Translations under genes and position numbers: made by a program | Shown: positions 56,169 to 64,000 of the stretch, piece after piece | Layout: each line of letters opens with the position of its first letter | Position numbering within the stretch: the stretch's first letter is position 1 | The notes under the pieces: model-generated | Told to the model about the DNA's origin: nothing | The model's input: the letters and a program-made list of their open reading frames with translations, nothing else | Databases searched by the model: none | NCBI GenBank assembly: GCA_020161755.1 | Contig: JAIUOS010000018.1 | Coordinates: 1 to 64,000 of the forward strand | Length of the DNA stretch: 64,000 bases | Source: Actinomycetota bacterium | GTDB lineage: Bacteria > Actinomycetota > Actinomycetes > Propionibacteriales > Propionibacteriaceae | Direction: 5' to 3'

Positions 56169-56645
56169 TCACGAGATGTCGGCGACCGGGGCGCCGGTGA
56201 GCTCCTCGAGTTCGGCGGGGGAGAGCGGGAAGACCGCGTAGGGGTGCCCGGCGGCCGCCCAGATCTGGTCGAAGCGGAACAGTTCGCGGTCGATCAGGAT
56301 CACCGGTGGTGTGGTGTGGCCCACCGGGGAGACACCGCCGATCGAGAAGCCGGTGGCGGCCTTCACGAAGTCGGCGTCCGCGCGTCCGACCTTGCCGACG
56401 AGGGCGGACACCAGCTTCTCGTCCACCCGGAGGTCGCCGGAGGTGACCACGAGGACGGCGGCGTCGTCGGACTTCCGCCGGAACACGATGCTCTTGGCGA
56501 TCTGGCCCAGTTCCACGCCCAGGGCGGACGCGGCGTCCGCGGCGGTCCGTCCGGTCACCGGCAGCAGCACCACCTCGTGCGGATGGCCCAACTCGGACAG
56601 GGTCGCGGCCACCCGTCGGGCGCCGTCGGGAAGGTTCTCGGTCAC
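56169..56645 (-). CDS. YbaK/EbsC-type aminoacyl-tRNA deacylase
   Basis: The 158-residue protein belongs to the YbaK/ProX editing superfamily. It shows GQIAKSIVFRRKSDDAAVLVV (central part), GKVGRADADFV, GFSIGGVSPVGH and a C-terminal VFPLSPAELEELT. Members hydrolyse mischarged Cys-tRNA(Pro) or Ala-tRNA(Pro). The nearby proS gene fits this role. GTG 56645 has AGGA 7 nt upstream; the frame is open further upstream but runs into a long palindrome. Confidence 0.9.
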   Translation of the reverse strand: MTENLPDGARRVAATLSELGHPHEVVLLPVTGRTAADAASALGVELGQIAKSIVFRRKSDDAAVLVVTSGDLRVDEKLVSALVGKVGRADADFVKAATGFSIGGVSPVGHTTPPVILIDRELFRFDQIWAAAGHPYAVFPLSPAELEELTGAPVADIS

Positions 56646-56734
56646 CCGCACATCCTGCCAGTGCGGGGGCGACCCGACCCGCCCTCTCGCGGCCCGTCCC
56701 GCCCTCTCGGCTCCCGGCTCCCGGTCCCGCCGGT

Positions 56735-56800
56735 AAACGCCCCCGAAGTTGACAAACGCCCCCGAAATTTCGGGGGCGTTTGTCAACTTCGGGGGCGTTT
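56735..56800. repeat. 66-bp perfect palindrome upstream of ybaK and the SIP gene
   Basis: Two 33-nt arms are perfectly complementary without a spacer, centred on AAATTT (56765-56770). Within each arm the 13-mer AAACGCCCCCGAA occurs twice, separated by GTTGAC. It lies in the 269-nt gap between two divergent genes, so it is not placed as a terminator of either. Confidence 0.9.
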
Positions 56801-56857
56801 GTCGGGGACCCGGGGGGACGGAGGACGGGGAGTTCGTGCGCCGCAGGATGTGTGATT

Positions 56858-56885
56858 TTGGCAACATTGGGTTAACGTAAATGTG
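56858..56885 (+). promoter_or_regulatory. Putative promoter/operator of the SIP gene
   Basis: TTGGCA (56858-56863) is a possible -35. TTGGGTTAACGTAAATGTG (56867-56885) contains the palindrome GTTAAC, and its left half resembles the iron box TTAGGTTA of DtxR/IdeR regulators. The right half does not match well. An iron-regulated operator is plausible because of the gene that follows. Confidence 0.3.
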
Positions 56886-56914
56886 ACATCCTGCCGCCCA
56901 CCCAGAGGATCCCG

Positions 56915-57661
56915 ATGACGTTGGTCACGCCGCTGTTCGAAACCGTCCCGCTGGAGACCGCGCTGCGTCCGGCGGTGCTGAGCTCGCGCGAGTGGCTCAC
57001 GTCCCGCTACGTGCGGCTCCGCCTGGAGGGCGACGCCCTGCGCGGCTTCACCGCCCCCGGGGCCAACGACCACGTGCGCCTGTTCTTCGTCCCGGCCGGG
57101 CAGGACGCGCCGGCCACGCCGGAAACCTGGCGCGAGCTGCCGAGCCGCGAGTACACCCCGCTCAACGCCGACCCGGACGCCGGCTGGGTCGAGTTCGACT
57201 TCGTCCTGCACGGCGAGGGTCCCGGCTCCACCTGGGCCGCGTCCGCGCCGCTGGGTTCGGCGGTCGCCGTCGCCGGGCCGCGTCGCAGCAGCCTGGTCAC
57301 CGCCGAGCCGGACGCCTGGTTCCTCGCCGGCGACGAGACCGCCCTGCCCGCGATCACCCGCTTCCTGCGCTCCCGGCGTCCGGGCACCCCGGCCCGCGTG
57401 ATCCTGGAGGTGGCGCCGGAGAACGAGCTCGTGCCGATCCCGTCCGACCCGCACACGTTCGTCACCGTGCTAGTCCGCGGCACCGACGACCTCGCCCTCG
57501 CCCTGTCCGCGCTCGCCGAGCGTGACCGCCCGCACGGCGCCGTCCTCGCCTTCGTCGCCGCCGCGGCGGACGTGCTGCCTGCGGCCCGCGCGCTGCTCCT
57601 GCAACGGTGGGAGCTCCCCGCCGAGGCCGTCATCGTGAAGGGCTACTGGCGCCGCGACTGA
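56915..57661 (+). CDS. Siderophore-interacting (SIP/ViuB-like) FAD-dependent reductase
   Basis: The 248-residue protein has an N-terminal FAD-binding barrel (SREYTPLNADPDAGWVEFDF) and a C-terminal SIP domain (WFLAGDETALPAITRFL, then VKGYWRRD at the end). SIP proteins reduce ferric siderophores in the cytosol to release iron. No siderophore uptake genes are adjacent. ATG 56915 follows GAGGA. Confidence 0.88.
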   Translation: MTLVTPLFETVPLETALRPAVLSSREWLTSRYVRLRLEGDALRGFTAPGANDHVRLFFVPAGQDAPATPETWRELPSREYTPLNADPDAGWVEFDFVLHGEGPGSTWAASAPLGSAVAVAGPRRSSLVTAEPDAWFLAGDETALPAITRFLRSRRPGTPARVILEVAPENELVPIPSDPHTFVTVLVRGTDDLALALSALAERDRPHGAVLAFVAAAADVLPAARALLLQRWELPAEAVIVKGYWRRD

Positions 57662-57703
57662 GTCCGGTGGGCGGCGGTCACGCCGGGTCGGTACTATCGC
57701 CCG

Positions 57704-59488
57704 GTGATCACCCGCCTGTCCCAGCTGTTCGTCCGCACCCTGCGTGAGGATCCCGCCGACGCCGAGGTCCCCAGCCACCGCTGGCTCGTGCGCGCCGGCT
57801 ACATCCGCCGGACCGCCCCGGGCATCTACACCTGGCTGCCGCTCGGCCTGCGCGTGCTCCAGCAGGTGGAGCGGATCGTCCGCGAGGAGATGGACGCCAT
57901 CGGCGCCCAGGAGGTGCGGTTCCCCGCCCTGCTGCCCCGGGAGCCCTACGAGGCCACCCACCGGTGGGTCGAGTACGGGCCCAACCTGTTCCGGCTGAAG
58001 GACCGCAAGGGCGCCGACTACCTGCTCGGCCCCACCCACGAGGAGATGTTCACCCTGCTGGTGAAGGACCTGTACTCCTCGTACAAGGACCTGCCGCTGT
58101 CGCTGTACCAGATCCAGACCAAGTACCGGGACGAGGCGCGTCCCCGCGCGGGCCTGCTGCGCGGCCGCGAGTTCGTGATGAAGGACTCCTACTCCTTCGA
58201 CGTCGACGACGCCGGCCTGGAGGCCGCCTACCAGCGGCACCGCGAGGCCTACATCCAGATCTTCACCCGGCTCGGGCTGGAGTACGTGATCGTGAAGGCC
58301 ATGTCCGGCGCCATGGGCGGCTCGGCGTCCGAGGAGTTCCTGGCCGTGTCGCCGACCGGTGAGGACACCTTCGTCCGCTCGCCCGGTGGCTACGCGGCCA
58401 ACGTGGAGGCGGTCAGCATCACCGCCCCGCCCGCGCAGGACGCCACCGGCATCGGCCCCGCCCGCACCGTCGACACCCCCGGCACGCCCACGATCGTCGA
58501 CCTGGTGAACGTCGCCAACGCGAACTTCCCCCGGCCCGACCGCGCGTGGACGGCCGCCGACACGCTCAAGAACGTGGTCTTCACCCTCACCGCGCCCGAC
58601 GCCAGCACCGAACTGCTCGTGGTCGGCCTGCCCGGCGATCGCGACGTGGACGTCAAGCGGCTGGAGGCCGCAGTCTCGCCCGCCGAGGCCGCGCCCGTCA
58701 CCGACGCCGAGTTCGCCGCCAACCCCGGCCTGGTCAAGGGCTACATCGGCCCGGTGTCGCTGGCCACCGGCGCGGCCACCCAGTACCTGGGCGCCGAAGG
58801 CCCGCTCAAGGTGCGCTACCTGACCGACCCCCGGGTCGTGGCCGGCACCGCCTGGATCACCGGCGCCAACGTCGCCGACACCCACATGGTCGACGTCGTC
58901 GCCGGACGCGACTTCACCGCCGACGGCGTCCTCGACGTCGCCGAGGTCAGGGACGGCGACCCCGCCCCCGACGGGTCCGGCCCGCTGAGCCTGGCCCGTG
59001 GCATCGAGATGGGCCACATCTTCCAGCTCGGCCGCAAGTACGCCGACGCGCTCGGCCTGAAGGTGCTGGACGCCAACGGCAAGCTGGTCACGGTGACGAT
59101 GGGCTCCTACGGCGTGGGCGTGTCCCGCGCGGTCGCGGCCGTCGCCGAGGCGACCTGCGACGAGCGCGGTCTGGCCTGGCCGCGGGCCCTGGCCCCGTTC
59201 GACGTGCAGGTGCTGGCCACCGGCAAGGGCGACGAGATCCTCGCCGCCGCCGAGAACCTCGCCTCCGAACTCGACGCCCGCGGCGTCCGCGTCCTGCTCG
59301 ACGACCGCAAGGCCAGCCCGGGGGTGAAGTTCGCCGACGCCGAGATCATGGGCATGCCCACCTCGGTGGTGGTCGGACGCGGGCTCGCCGACGGGCTCGT
59401 CGAGATCCGCGACCGGGCCACCGGCGAGCGGGCCGAGGTGCCGCTCGTCGAGGCGGTGGACGTGCTCCTGGCCACGCTCGACGACTGA
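57704..59488 (+). CDS. proS: Prolyl-tRNA synthetase
   Basis: Class II synthetase, bacterial type, 594 residues. Motif 2 ([19 protein letters not shown]) and motif 3 ([13 protein letters not shown]) are present, separated by the editing insertion domain (about residues 225-385). The C-terminal anticodon-binding domain has [26 protein letters not shown] ends 6 nt before GTG 57704, a good leaderless start. Confidence 0.97.
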   Translation: MITRLSQLFVRTLREDPADAEVPSHRWLVRAGYIRRTAPGIYTWLPLGLRVLQQVERIVREEMDAIGAQEVRFPALLPREPYEATHRWVEYGPNLFRLKDRKGADYLLGPTHEEMFTLLVKDLYSSYKDLPLSLYQIQTKYRDEARPRAGLLRGREFVMKDSYSFDVDDAGLEAAYQRHREAYIQIFTRLGLEYVIVKAMSGAMGGSASEEFLAVSPTGEDTFVRSPGGYAANVEAVSITAPPAQDATGIGPARTVDTPGTPTIVDLVNVANANFPRPDRAWTAADTLKNVVFTLTAPDASTELLVVGLPGDRDVDVKRLEAAVSPAEAAPVTDAEFAANPGLVKGYIGPVSLATGAATQYLGAEGPLKVRYLTDPRVVAGTAWITGANVADTHMVDVVAGRDFTADGVLDVAEVRDGDPAPDGSGPLSLARGIEMGHIFQLGRKYADALGLKVLDANGKLVTVTMGSYGVGVSRAVAAVAEATCDERGLAWPRALAPFDVQVLATGKGDEILAAAENLASELDARGVRVLLDDRKASPGVKFADAEIMGMPTSVVVGRGLADGLVEIRDRATGERAEVPLVEAVDVLLATLDD

Positions 59489-59491
59489 CGG

Positions 59492-59510
59492 CGGGGCCGA
59501 ACCGGCCCCG
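59492..59510 (+). terminator. GC hairpin after proS
   Basis: CGGGGCCG and CGGCCCCG form an 8-bp stem with an AAC loop, 4 nt after the proS stop. No U-tract follows. Downstream, TACGAT (59519-59524) is a possible -10 for rimP. Confidence 0.6.
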
Positions 59511-59580
59511 GTGGGCTTACGATTGACGCCACGCAGGGCGTCGCACAACAGCATTCACACAATCGGATCGAGGACTGGCC

Positions 59581-60090
59581 ATGAACACCGCTGATCTGGA
59601 AGCGCTGGTCGCGCCGGTGGCGACGGCCCACTCCCTGGAAGTGGACCGGCTCGAGGTGATGACCGCAGGCAAGCGTTCGGTGGTGCGGGTGTTCCTCGAC
59701 GGCGACGGTCCGGCCGGGCGCGGGCCGTCCCTGGACGAGATCGCCTCGGCGACCCGCGACATCTCTGCCACCCTCGACGAGGCCGACATCACCCGCGGGC
59801 GTCCGTACACGCTCGAGGTCTCCTCGCGCGGCGTCACCCGTCCGCTGACCGAGGCCAAGCACTTCCGGCGCAACACCGGACGCCTGGTCGAGTTCCAGCT
59901 CGCCGACGGGTCGGTGACCGGGCGCGTGGTCGGGATCACCGACGGCGTCGTCGACGTGGACGTGGAGGGTGCGGCCCGGCAGATCCCGCTGGCGCAGGTG
60001 CAGCGGGCGCTGGTGCAGGTGGAGCTGAACCGTCCGGTCGAGGGCGAGACGGATGACGAGGCGGAGGACGCGGAAGAGGGGAAGGACTGA
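59581..60090 (+). CDS. rimP: Ribosome maturation factor RimP
   Basis: Needed for 30S subunit maturation. The 169-residue protein has the N-terminal alpha/beta domain ([20 protein letters not shown]) and the C-terminal SH3-like domain ([19 protein letters not shown]), then an acidic tail. It is followed by nusA after 1 nt; rimP-nusA-ylxR-infB is a conserved bacterial order. Confidence 0.95.
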   Translation: MNTADLEALVAPVATAHSLEVDRLEVMTAGKRSVVRVFLDGDGPAGRGPSLDEIASATRDISATLDEADITRGRPYTLEVSSRGVTRPLTEAKHFRRNTGRLVEFQLADGSVTGRVVGITDGVVDVDVEGAARQIPLAQVQRALVQVELNRPVEGETDDEAEDAEEGKD

Positions 60091-60091
60091 C

Positions 60092-61063
60092 GTGGACGTC
60101 GACATGAGCGCGCTCAAGCAGCTGGAGCGGGACAAGGAAATCAGCATGGACGTGCTGCTCGCCGCACTCAGCGAGGCGCTGCTGAACGCCTACGAGAAGA
60201 CGCCCGGAGCGATCCCCGGCGCCCGCGTCGACGTCGACCGCAAGAGCGGCAAGGTCGCGGTGTACGCGCCCGAACTCGACGAGGACGGCAACCGGATCGG
60301 CGAGTTCGAGCACACCCCCGAGGGTTTCGGACGCGTCGCCGCGGCGACCGCCCGCCAGGTGATCTTCCAGCGCCTCCGCGAGGCCGAGGACGAGCAGAAG
60401 TTCGGCCACTTCGCCGGCGTCGAGGGCGACATCGTGCTCGGCGTGGTGCAGCAGGACCGTGACTCGCGCACCGTCCGGGTCGACCTAGGCAGCATCGAGG
60501 CGATCATGCCGCAGGCCGAGCAGGTGCCCGGCGAGGAGTACACCCACGGCAAGCGGCTGCGGGTCTACGTGGTGAGCGTGCGGCGCGAACTGCACGGGCC
60601 GCAGGTCGTGGTCTCGCGGACGCACCCGAACCTGGTCGCGAAGCTGTTCCGCATGGAGGTGCCCGAGATCGAGCACGGCATCGTCGAGATCAAGGCGATC
60701 GCCCGCGAGGCCGGCCACCGCTCGAAGATCGCGGTGATCAGCCACAACGCCGACGTCTCGGCGAAGGGCGCCTGCATCGGCCCGATGGGGCAACGGGTGC
60801 GCGCGGTGATGCACGAGCTGAACGAGGAGAAGATCGACATCGTCGACTACTCCGAGGACCCGGCCGTGTTCGTCGCGCAGGCGCTGAGCCCGGCCAAGGT
60901 GAGTTCGGTGACGGTCACCGACGAGGCCGCGCGTGCGGCCCGCGTCGTGGTGCCCGACTACCAGCTGTCGCTGGCGATCGGGCGTGAGGGGCAGAACGCA
61001 CGGCTGGCCGCGCGGCTCACCGGCTGGCGGATCGACATCCGTCCGGACACCGCCGAGCAGTGA
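60092..61063 (+). CDS. nusA: Transcription termination/antitermination factor NusA
   Basis: RNA-polymerase-binding factor of 323 residues. It has the N-terminal RNAP-binding domain, an S1 domain (about 125-195, [19 protein letters not shown]) and two KH domains ([34 protein letters not shown]). It lacks the C-terminal acidic repeats of enterobacterial NusA, as is normal in actinobacteria. I chose GTG 60092 with AAGGA upstream; ATG 60104 is an alternative. Confidence 0.96.
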   Translation: MDVDMSALKQLERDKEISMDVLLAALSEALLNAYEKTPGAIPGARVDVDRKSGKVAVYAPELDEDGNRIGEFEHTPEGFGRVAAATARQVIFQRLREAEDEQKFGHFAGVEGDIVLGVVQQDRDSRTVRVDLGSIEAIMPQAEQVPGEEYTHGKRLRVYVVSVRRELHGPQVVVSRTHPNLVAKLFRMEVPEIEHGIVEIKAIAREAGHRSKIAVISHNADVSAKGACIGPMGQRVRAVMHELNEEKIDIVDYSEDPAVFVAQALSPAKVSSVTVTDEAARAARVVVPDYQLSLAIGREGQNARLAARLTGWRIDIRPDTAEQ

Positions 61064-61084
61064 GCGGCGCGGCCGCTGCGCGTC

Positions 61085-61612
61085 CTACTTCTGAGTGGGT
61101 TGGTCGGTCGGCTGCCCGGAGGCCTGTCCGCCCGGCCCGCCGTTCGCGGCCATCGCCTCCTGGAGCGCGGTGAGGACCTTGGACTCGTCCAGGCCCAGCT
61201 TGGTGGCCAGCGCCTTCGCCATCGTCTCCAGGTAGCCCGACCGGTCGCCGCTGGGCTGGGCCGTCGGGGCCCCACTCGGCCGGCCGCTGGCCTGACCACT
61301 GGGCATACCGGACGGGGCGCCCGAGGGTCGGTTCGCGGTCATAACCTCCTCCAGCGCGGCCTTCACCTTCGACTCGTCCACGCCGAGCTTGGTGGCCAGC
61401 GTCTTGGCGAGCGCGCTGGTGTCCATGCCGCCGCGGCCGGAGCCGCCGCCCTGGCCGTTGCCGCCGCCCTGGCCGTACCCGTTGGGGGCTGCGGCGACGT
61501 CGTTGGACGAGCCGCCGGCCAGGTTGGCCGCGAGTGCGCCGACGCCGACCGCGGCGCCGATGGCGATCACGGCCCCGCCGACGCCGAGGCCGATCTTGGC
61601 CTTCGTATCCAT
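61085..61612 (-). CDS. Membrane-anchored or secreted protein with a duplicated KLG-DESKV motif
   Basis: Not a recognised family. The 175-residue protein starts with a hydrophobic segment (about residues 6-30), then a Gly-rich stretch. Two copies of a helical 24-residue motif follow at about 68-91 and 131-154; each contains LATKLG(V/L)DESKV and ends ALEEVM or ALQEAM. They are separated by a Pro/Ser/Gly linker. Similar motifs occur in other uncharacterised actinobacterial proteins. ATG 61612 follows AAGGAG. It is on the opposite strand to nusA and ylxR and interrupts the nusA-infB order. Confidence 0.75.
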   Translation of the reverse strand: MDTKAKIGLGVGGAVIAIGAAVGVGALAANLAGGSSNDVAAAPNGYGQGGGNGQGGGSGRGGMDTSALAKTLATKLGVDESKVKAALEEVMTANRPSGAPSGMPSGQASGRPSGAPTAQPSGDRSGYLETMAKALATKLGLDESKVLTALQEAMAANGGPGGQASGQPTDQPTQK

Positions 61613-61755
61613 CTGACTCCTTGTCTGTTCACCGGTCTGTCCAACCGGACGACCCATCACACCGGGGGCTGCTGTGGCATCACCACGGGAATCCTTGGAG
61701 CCAGCTGTGAAAGGTGGGGGACGGGTCGGGAATGCCGGCCCTAGACTCCGGCGTT

Positions 61756-61998
61756 GTGAAACCTGTCCGCACCTGCATCGGCTGCCGCGGCACCGCGTCC
61801 CGGTCCGACCTGGTTCGGCTGGTGTGGGACGAGGCGCTCGGCGAGGTCGTCACCGACCCCCGCCAGGTGTTGCCCGGACGGGGCTGCTACCTGCACGCCG
61901 GGTGCGCGGCCCTGGTCGTGAAGCGCCGTGCGGTCGGACGGGCCCTGCGCCGGTCCGTGGACGGCGGCCAGGTGGCCGCCCTGCTCGGTCTCGATTGA
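61756..61998 (+). CDS. ylxR: YlxR-family RNA-binding protein (RnpM-like)
   Basis: An 80-residue protein of the nusA-infB operon family. It has the CIGCRGTASRSDLVRLV motif and GRGCYLHAGCAALV. YlxR/RnpM has been linked to RNase P regulation in Bacillus. TAGACT (61742-61747), a perfect -10, ends 8 nt before the GTG, so the message is leaderless or nearly so. Because of the inserted minus-strand gene it has its own promoter here. Confidence 0.93.
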   Translation: MKPVRTCIGCRGTASRSDLVRLVWDEALGEVVTDPRQVLPGRGCYLHAGCAALVVKRRAVGRALRRSVDGGQVAALLGLD

Positions 61999-62019
61999 GG
62001 GAATCGGCGCGCAGGACGT

Positions 62020-62161
62020 TAGACTGACCCTTGCGCGTTCGCCAATCGTGGCGGAACACAACCAGAAAGTGGGCTAACGCTCATGACCACTCGATGAGTA
62101 CCTCGAAATGAGCACAAACAACTAACTGGTCCGCGCCCACGCGGACCGCTGAAGGAGACTA
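62020..62161 (+). promoter_or_regulatory. infB promoter and structured leader
   Basis: TAGACT at 62020-62025 is a strong -10, predicting a leader of about 130 nt. GGTCCGCG (62128-62135) and CGCGGACC (62140-62147) form a perfect 8-bp hairpin with a CCCA loop immediately before the ribosome-binding site GAAGGAG. The hairpin could modulate infB translation. Confidence 0.55.
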
Positions 62162-64000
62162 GTGGCCGTCCGCGTCTACGAGCTCGCCAAGGAGCTCGGA
62201 CTCGAGAGCAAGGAACTCTTGTCGACCCTCAAGGGCATGGGGGAATTCGTACGCTCCGCCTCGTCGACGATCGAGGCACCCGTGGTGCGCAAGGTGAAGG
62301 AGAAGCTGGCGTCCGCGCCGGCTCCCGCCGCTGCGCCCGCGGCCCGCACCGCTCCGCCCGCCGCCCGCCCGGCGGCGCCGGCGAAGCCCCAGGCCGCCGA
62401 ACCGGTGGCTGCCGCCCCGGCACCGGCCGCTCCCGTGGCCACGCCCGCACCGGCCCAGAAGCCGGCTCCGGTGGCCACCCGGCCCGAGGCGTCCGCCCCG
62501 GCCGTCGAGGCCCCCGCCGCTGCGGCTCCGGCTCCGGCTGCGGCCGCTCCCGCGGCCCCGGCGCCGGCAGCCCCGGCACCGACCGCCCGTCCGGCCACCC
62601 CGCAGCCGCGTCCGGAGGCCGGCTCGGCCGATGCCGCGCGTCCGCGCCCGGTGCCGCGTCCCGGTGGCACCGGCGGCCTGCCCGGCCAGGGCGCTCGCAA
62701 GCCCGGCGCGCCGCGTCCGGGCAACAACCCGTTCGCGTCCCGCCAGGGCATGGGCGTGCAGCGCCCGCGTCCCGAGGGTGCGGCTGCTCCCGGTACCGGT
62801 GCGCCGGGTCGTCCCGGCGAGCGCAGCTTCAGTGATCGTCCGGGCGGTCCCCGTCCCGGCGGTGACCGGATGCCGCGTCCCGGCGGCGGCGTCGCCGGCA
62901 TGCCCAGGCCGAACCCGGCCATGATGCCGAAGACCGCGAACGCGGGCCTCGGCGGTCCCCGTACCGGCACCGGCCGTCCCGGCGCACCCGGTGCTGCCGG
63001 TCGCGGTCGTCCCGGTGGGGCGCCCGGACGCGGTGGCGTCGGCGGTCCTCCCGGTGCGGGCGGTCCGCCCGCCGGTGGCGGCGGCCGTGGTGGCCGCGGT
63101 GGTCGTGGCGGTTCGGGCACCCAGGGTGCGTTCGGCCGTCCCGGCGGTCCCGCCAAGCGCGGGCGCAAGTCCAAGAAGCAGCGCAGGCAAGAGTTCGACC
63201 AGATGGAAGCCCCGAGCATTGGCGGCGTGCGCGTCCGCCAGGGCGACGGGCAGACCGTCCGGCTGCGTCGCGGGTCCTCGCTGACCGACCTCGCCGAGAA
63301 GATCGGTGTCGAGCCGGCGTCCCTGGTGCAGGTGCTGTTCCACCTGGGCGAGATGGTCAACGCCACCCAGTCGGTGGCCGACGACACCCTCCAGGTGCTG
63401 GGTGCCGAGCTCAACTACAACATCGAGGTCGTCTCGCCCGAGGATGAGGACCGCGAGCTGCTGGAGAGCTTCGACATCGAGTTCGGCGAGAACGAGGGTG
63501 GCGAGGAGGACCTCGCACCGCGTCCGCCGGCCGTCACCGTCATGGGTCACGTCGACCACGGCAAGACGAAGCTGCTGGACGCGCTGCGCAACACCAACGT
63601 GGTCGCCGGCGAGGCCGGTGGCATCACGCAGGCGATCGGCGCCTACCAGGTGTCCACCGAGGTGGACGGGCTGGAGCGCAAGATCACCTTCATCGACACC
63701 CCGGGCCACGAGGCGTTCACCGCCATGCGTGCCCGTGGTGCGAAGTCGACCGACATCGCCGTGCTGGTGGTGGCGGCCGACGACGGTGTGATGCCGCAGA
63801 CGATCGAGGCCCTCAACCACGCCAAGGCGGCCGATGTGCCGATCGTGGTCGCGGTCAACAAGATCGACAAGGAGGCGGCCGACCCGGTCAAGGTCCGCGG
63901 CCAGCTCACCGAATACGGCCTGGTGCCGGAGGAGTACGGCGGCGACACGATGTTCGTCGACGTGTCCGCCACCGCCCGGACCGGTCTGGACCAGCTGCTC
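62162..64000 (+). CDS. infB: Translation initiation factor IF-2, 3' end outside window
   Basis: GTPase that brings initiator tRNA to the 30S subunit. 613 codons are present from GTG 62162. The N-terminal IF2-N domain ([18 protein letters not shown]) is followed by a long Ala/Pro- then Gly/Arg-rich linker (about residues 45-340), a second IF2-N-like segment ([19 protein letters not shown]) and the G domain. G1 GHVDHGKT is at residue 462; DTPGHEAF and NKID follow. The remainder of domains II-IV lies beyond the right edge. Confidence 0.97.
   Translation, partial: MAVRVYELAKELGLESKELLSTLKGMGEFVRSASSTIEAPVVRKVKEKLASAPAPAAAPAARTAPPAARPAAPAKPQAAEPVAAAPAPAAPVATPAPAQKPAPVATRPEASAPAVEAPAAAAPAPAAAAPAAPAPAAPAPTARPATPQPRPEAGSADAARPRPVPRPGGTGGLPGQGARKPGAPRPGNNPFASRQGMGVQRPRPEGAAAPGTGAPGRPGERSFSDRPGGPRPGGDRMPRPGGGVAGMPRPNPAMMPKTANAGLGGPRTGTGRPGAPGAAGRGRPGGAPGRGGVGGPPGAGGPPAGGGGRGGRGGRGGSGTQGAFGRPGGPAKRGRKSKKQRRQEFDQMEAPSIGGVRVRQGDGQTVRLRRGSSLTDLAEKIGVEPASLVQVLFHLGEMVNATQSVADDTLQVLGAELNYNIEVVSPEDEDRELLESFDIEFGENEGGEEDLAPRPPAVTVMGHVDHGKTKLLDALRNTNVVAGEAGGITQAIGAYQVSTEVDGLERKITFIDTPGHEAFTAMRARGAKSTDIAVLVVAADDGVMPQTIEALNHAKAADVPIVVAVNKIDKEAADPVKVRGQLTEYGLVPEEYGGDTMFVDVSATARTGLDQLL

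Noticed and set aside
57470-59554. Minus-strand open frame of 694 aa opposite proS
   Set aside because: Biased Gly/Val/His/Asp composition without motifs; ProS motifs 2 and 3 are intact on the plus strand.
62159-63820. Minus-strand open frame of 553 aa opposite infB
   Set aside because: Thr/Gly/Arg low-complexity antisense product of the Ala/Pro-rich IF-2 linker; the GTPase motifs are on the plus strand.

Overview
The window is GC-rich actinobacterial chromosome. Three things support this: long open frames with G/C in third positions on nearly every gene, the conserved order rpsB-tsf-pyrH-frr-cdsA-rlmN-dxr-rip-ispG-GNAT-proS-rimP-nusA-ylxR-infB, and the gene families present (SigE-type ECF factor, DUF222/HNH protein, DUF3099, RlmA/TlrB-type methyltransferase). 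A member of the Propionibacteriaceae or a close relative is my guess; the sequence alone does not prove the family. I see no prophage, insertion sequence, CRISPR array, tRNA or rRNA gene.

Layout. 1-1586: the 5' part of a membrane pyrophosphatase (minus strand, runs off the left edge). 1783-8379: a SUF iron-sulfur cluster operon (sufR-sufB-sufD-Rieske-sufC-sufS-sufU-sufT-like) with almost no spacing. 8407-11709: a transglutaminase-like protein, an APH-fold kinase and an ABC-F ATPase. 11711-21874: a polyamine uptake and catabolism locus (class III aminotransferase and Lrp regulator on the minus strand; aldehyde dehydrogenase, potD-A-B-C, a saccharopine-dehydrogenase-like gene and a GabT-like aminotransferase on the plus strand). 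21884-25770: a five-gene minus-strand operon (DUF3099, SURF1, META lipoprotein, RlmA-type methyltransferase, M20 amidohydrolase). 25823-29869: fabG-fabI, an orphan ABC ATPase and an NfeD/SPFH pair. 29873-32343: TetR, an SBF-type transporter and a SpoU/TrmH methyltransferase.

32344-33278 is a non-coding block of about 935 bp built from a 296-bp tandem repeat that carries a dispersed inverted-repeat element. The same element occurs in frame inside the DUF222/HNH gene at 43.9 kb. From 33279 the window enters the translation/lipid/isoprenoid core: def, xerC, a double-M23 peptidase, rpsB, tsf, pyrH, frr, cdsA, rlmN. An accessory stretch follows (MFS, DUF222/HNH, methyltransferase, LOG protein, GH38 alpha-mannosidase). 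The core then resumes with dxr, the site-2 protease, an inserted ECF sigma/META membrane protein pair, ispG, GNAT, VOC, YbaK, SIP, proS, rimP, nusA, a repeat-motif secreted protein, ylxR and the 5' two thirds of infB (runs off the right edge).

How the parts connect. The SUF operon would supply Fe-S clusters to IspG and RlmN. Dxr and IspG are the two MEP-pathway enzymes here. YbaK is a trans-editing protein that sits beside ProS. The polyamine locus combines import with two aminotransferases and an aldehyde dehydrogenase under a local Lrp-type regulator. Many genes show a TANNNT -10 motif 6-9 nt before the start codon and no Shine-Dalgarno sequence, so leaderless transcription is probably common. 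The items most worth a second look are the saccharopine-dehydrogenase-like gene in the polyamine locus, the ECF/META pair with a plausible autoregulatory promoter, the lipobox on the pyrophosphatase, the 296-bp repeat block and its intragenic copy, and two very long perfect palindromes (54 and 66 bp). No complete new defence or mobile system is evident.
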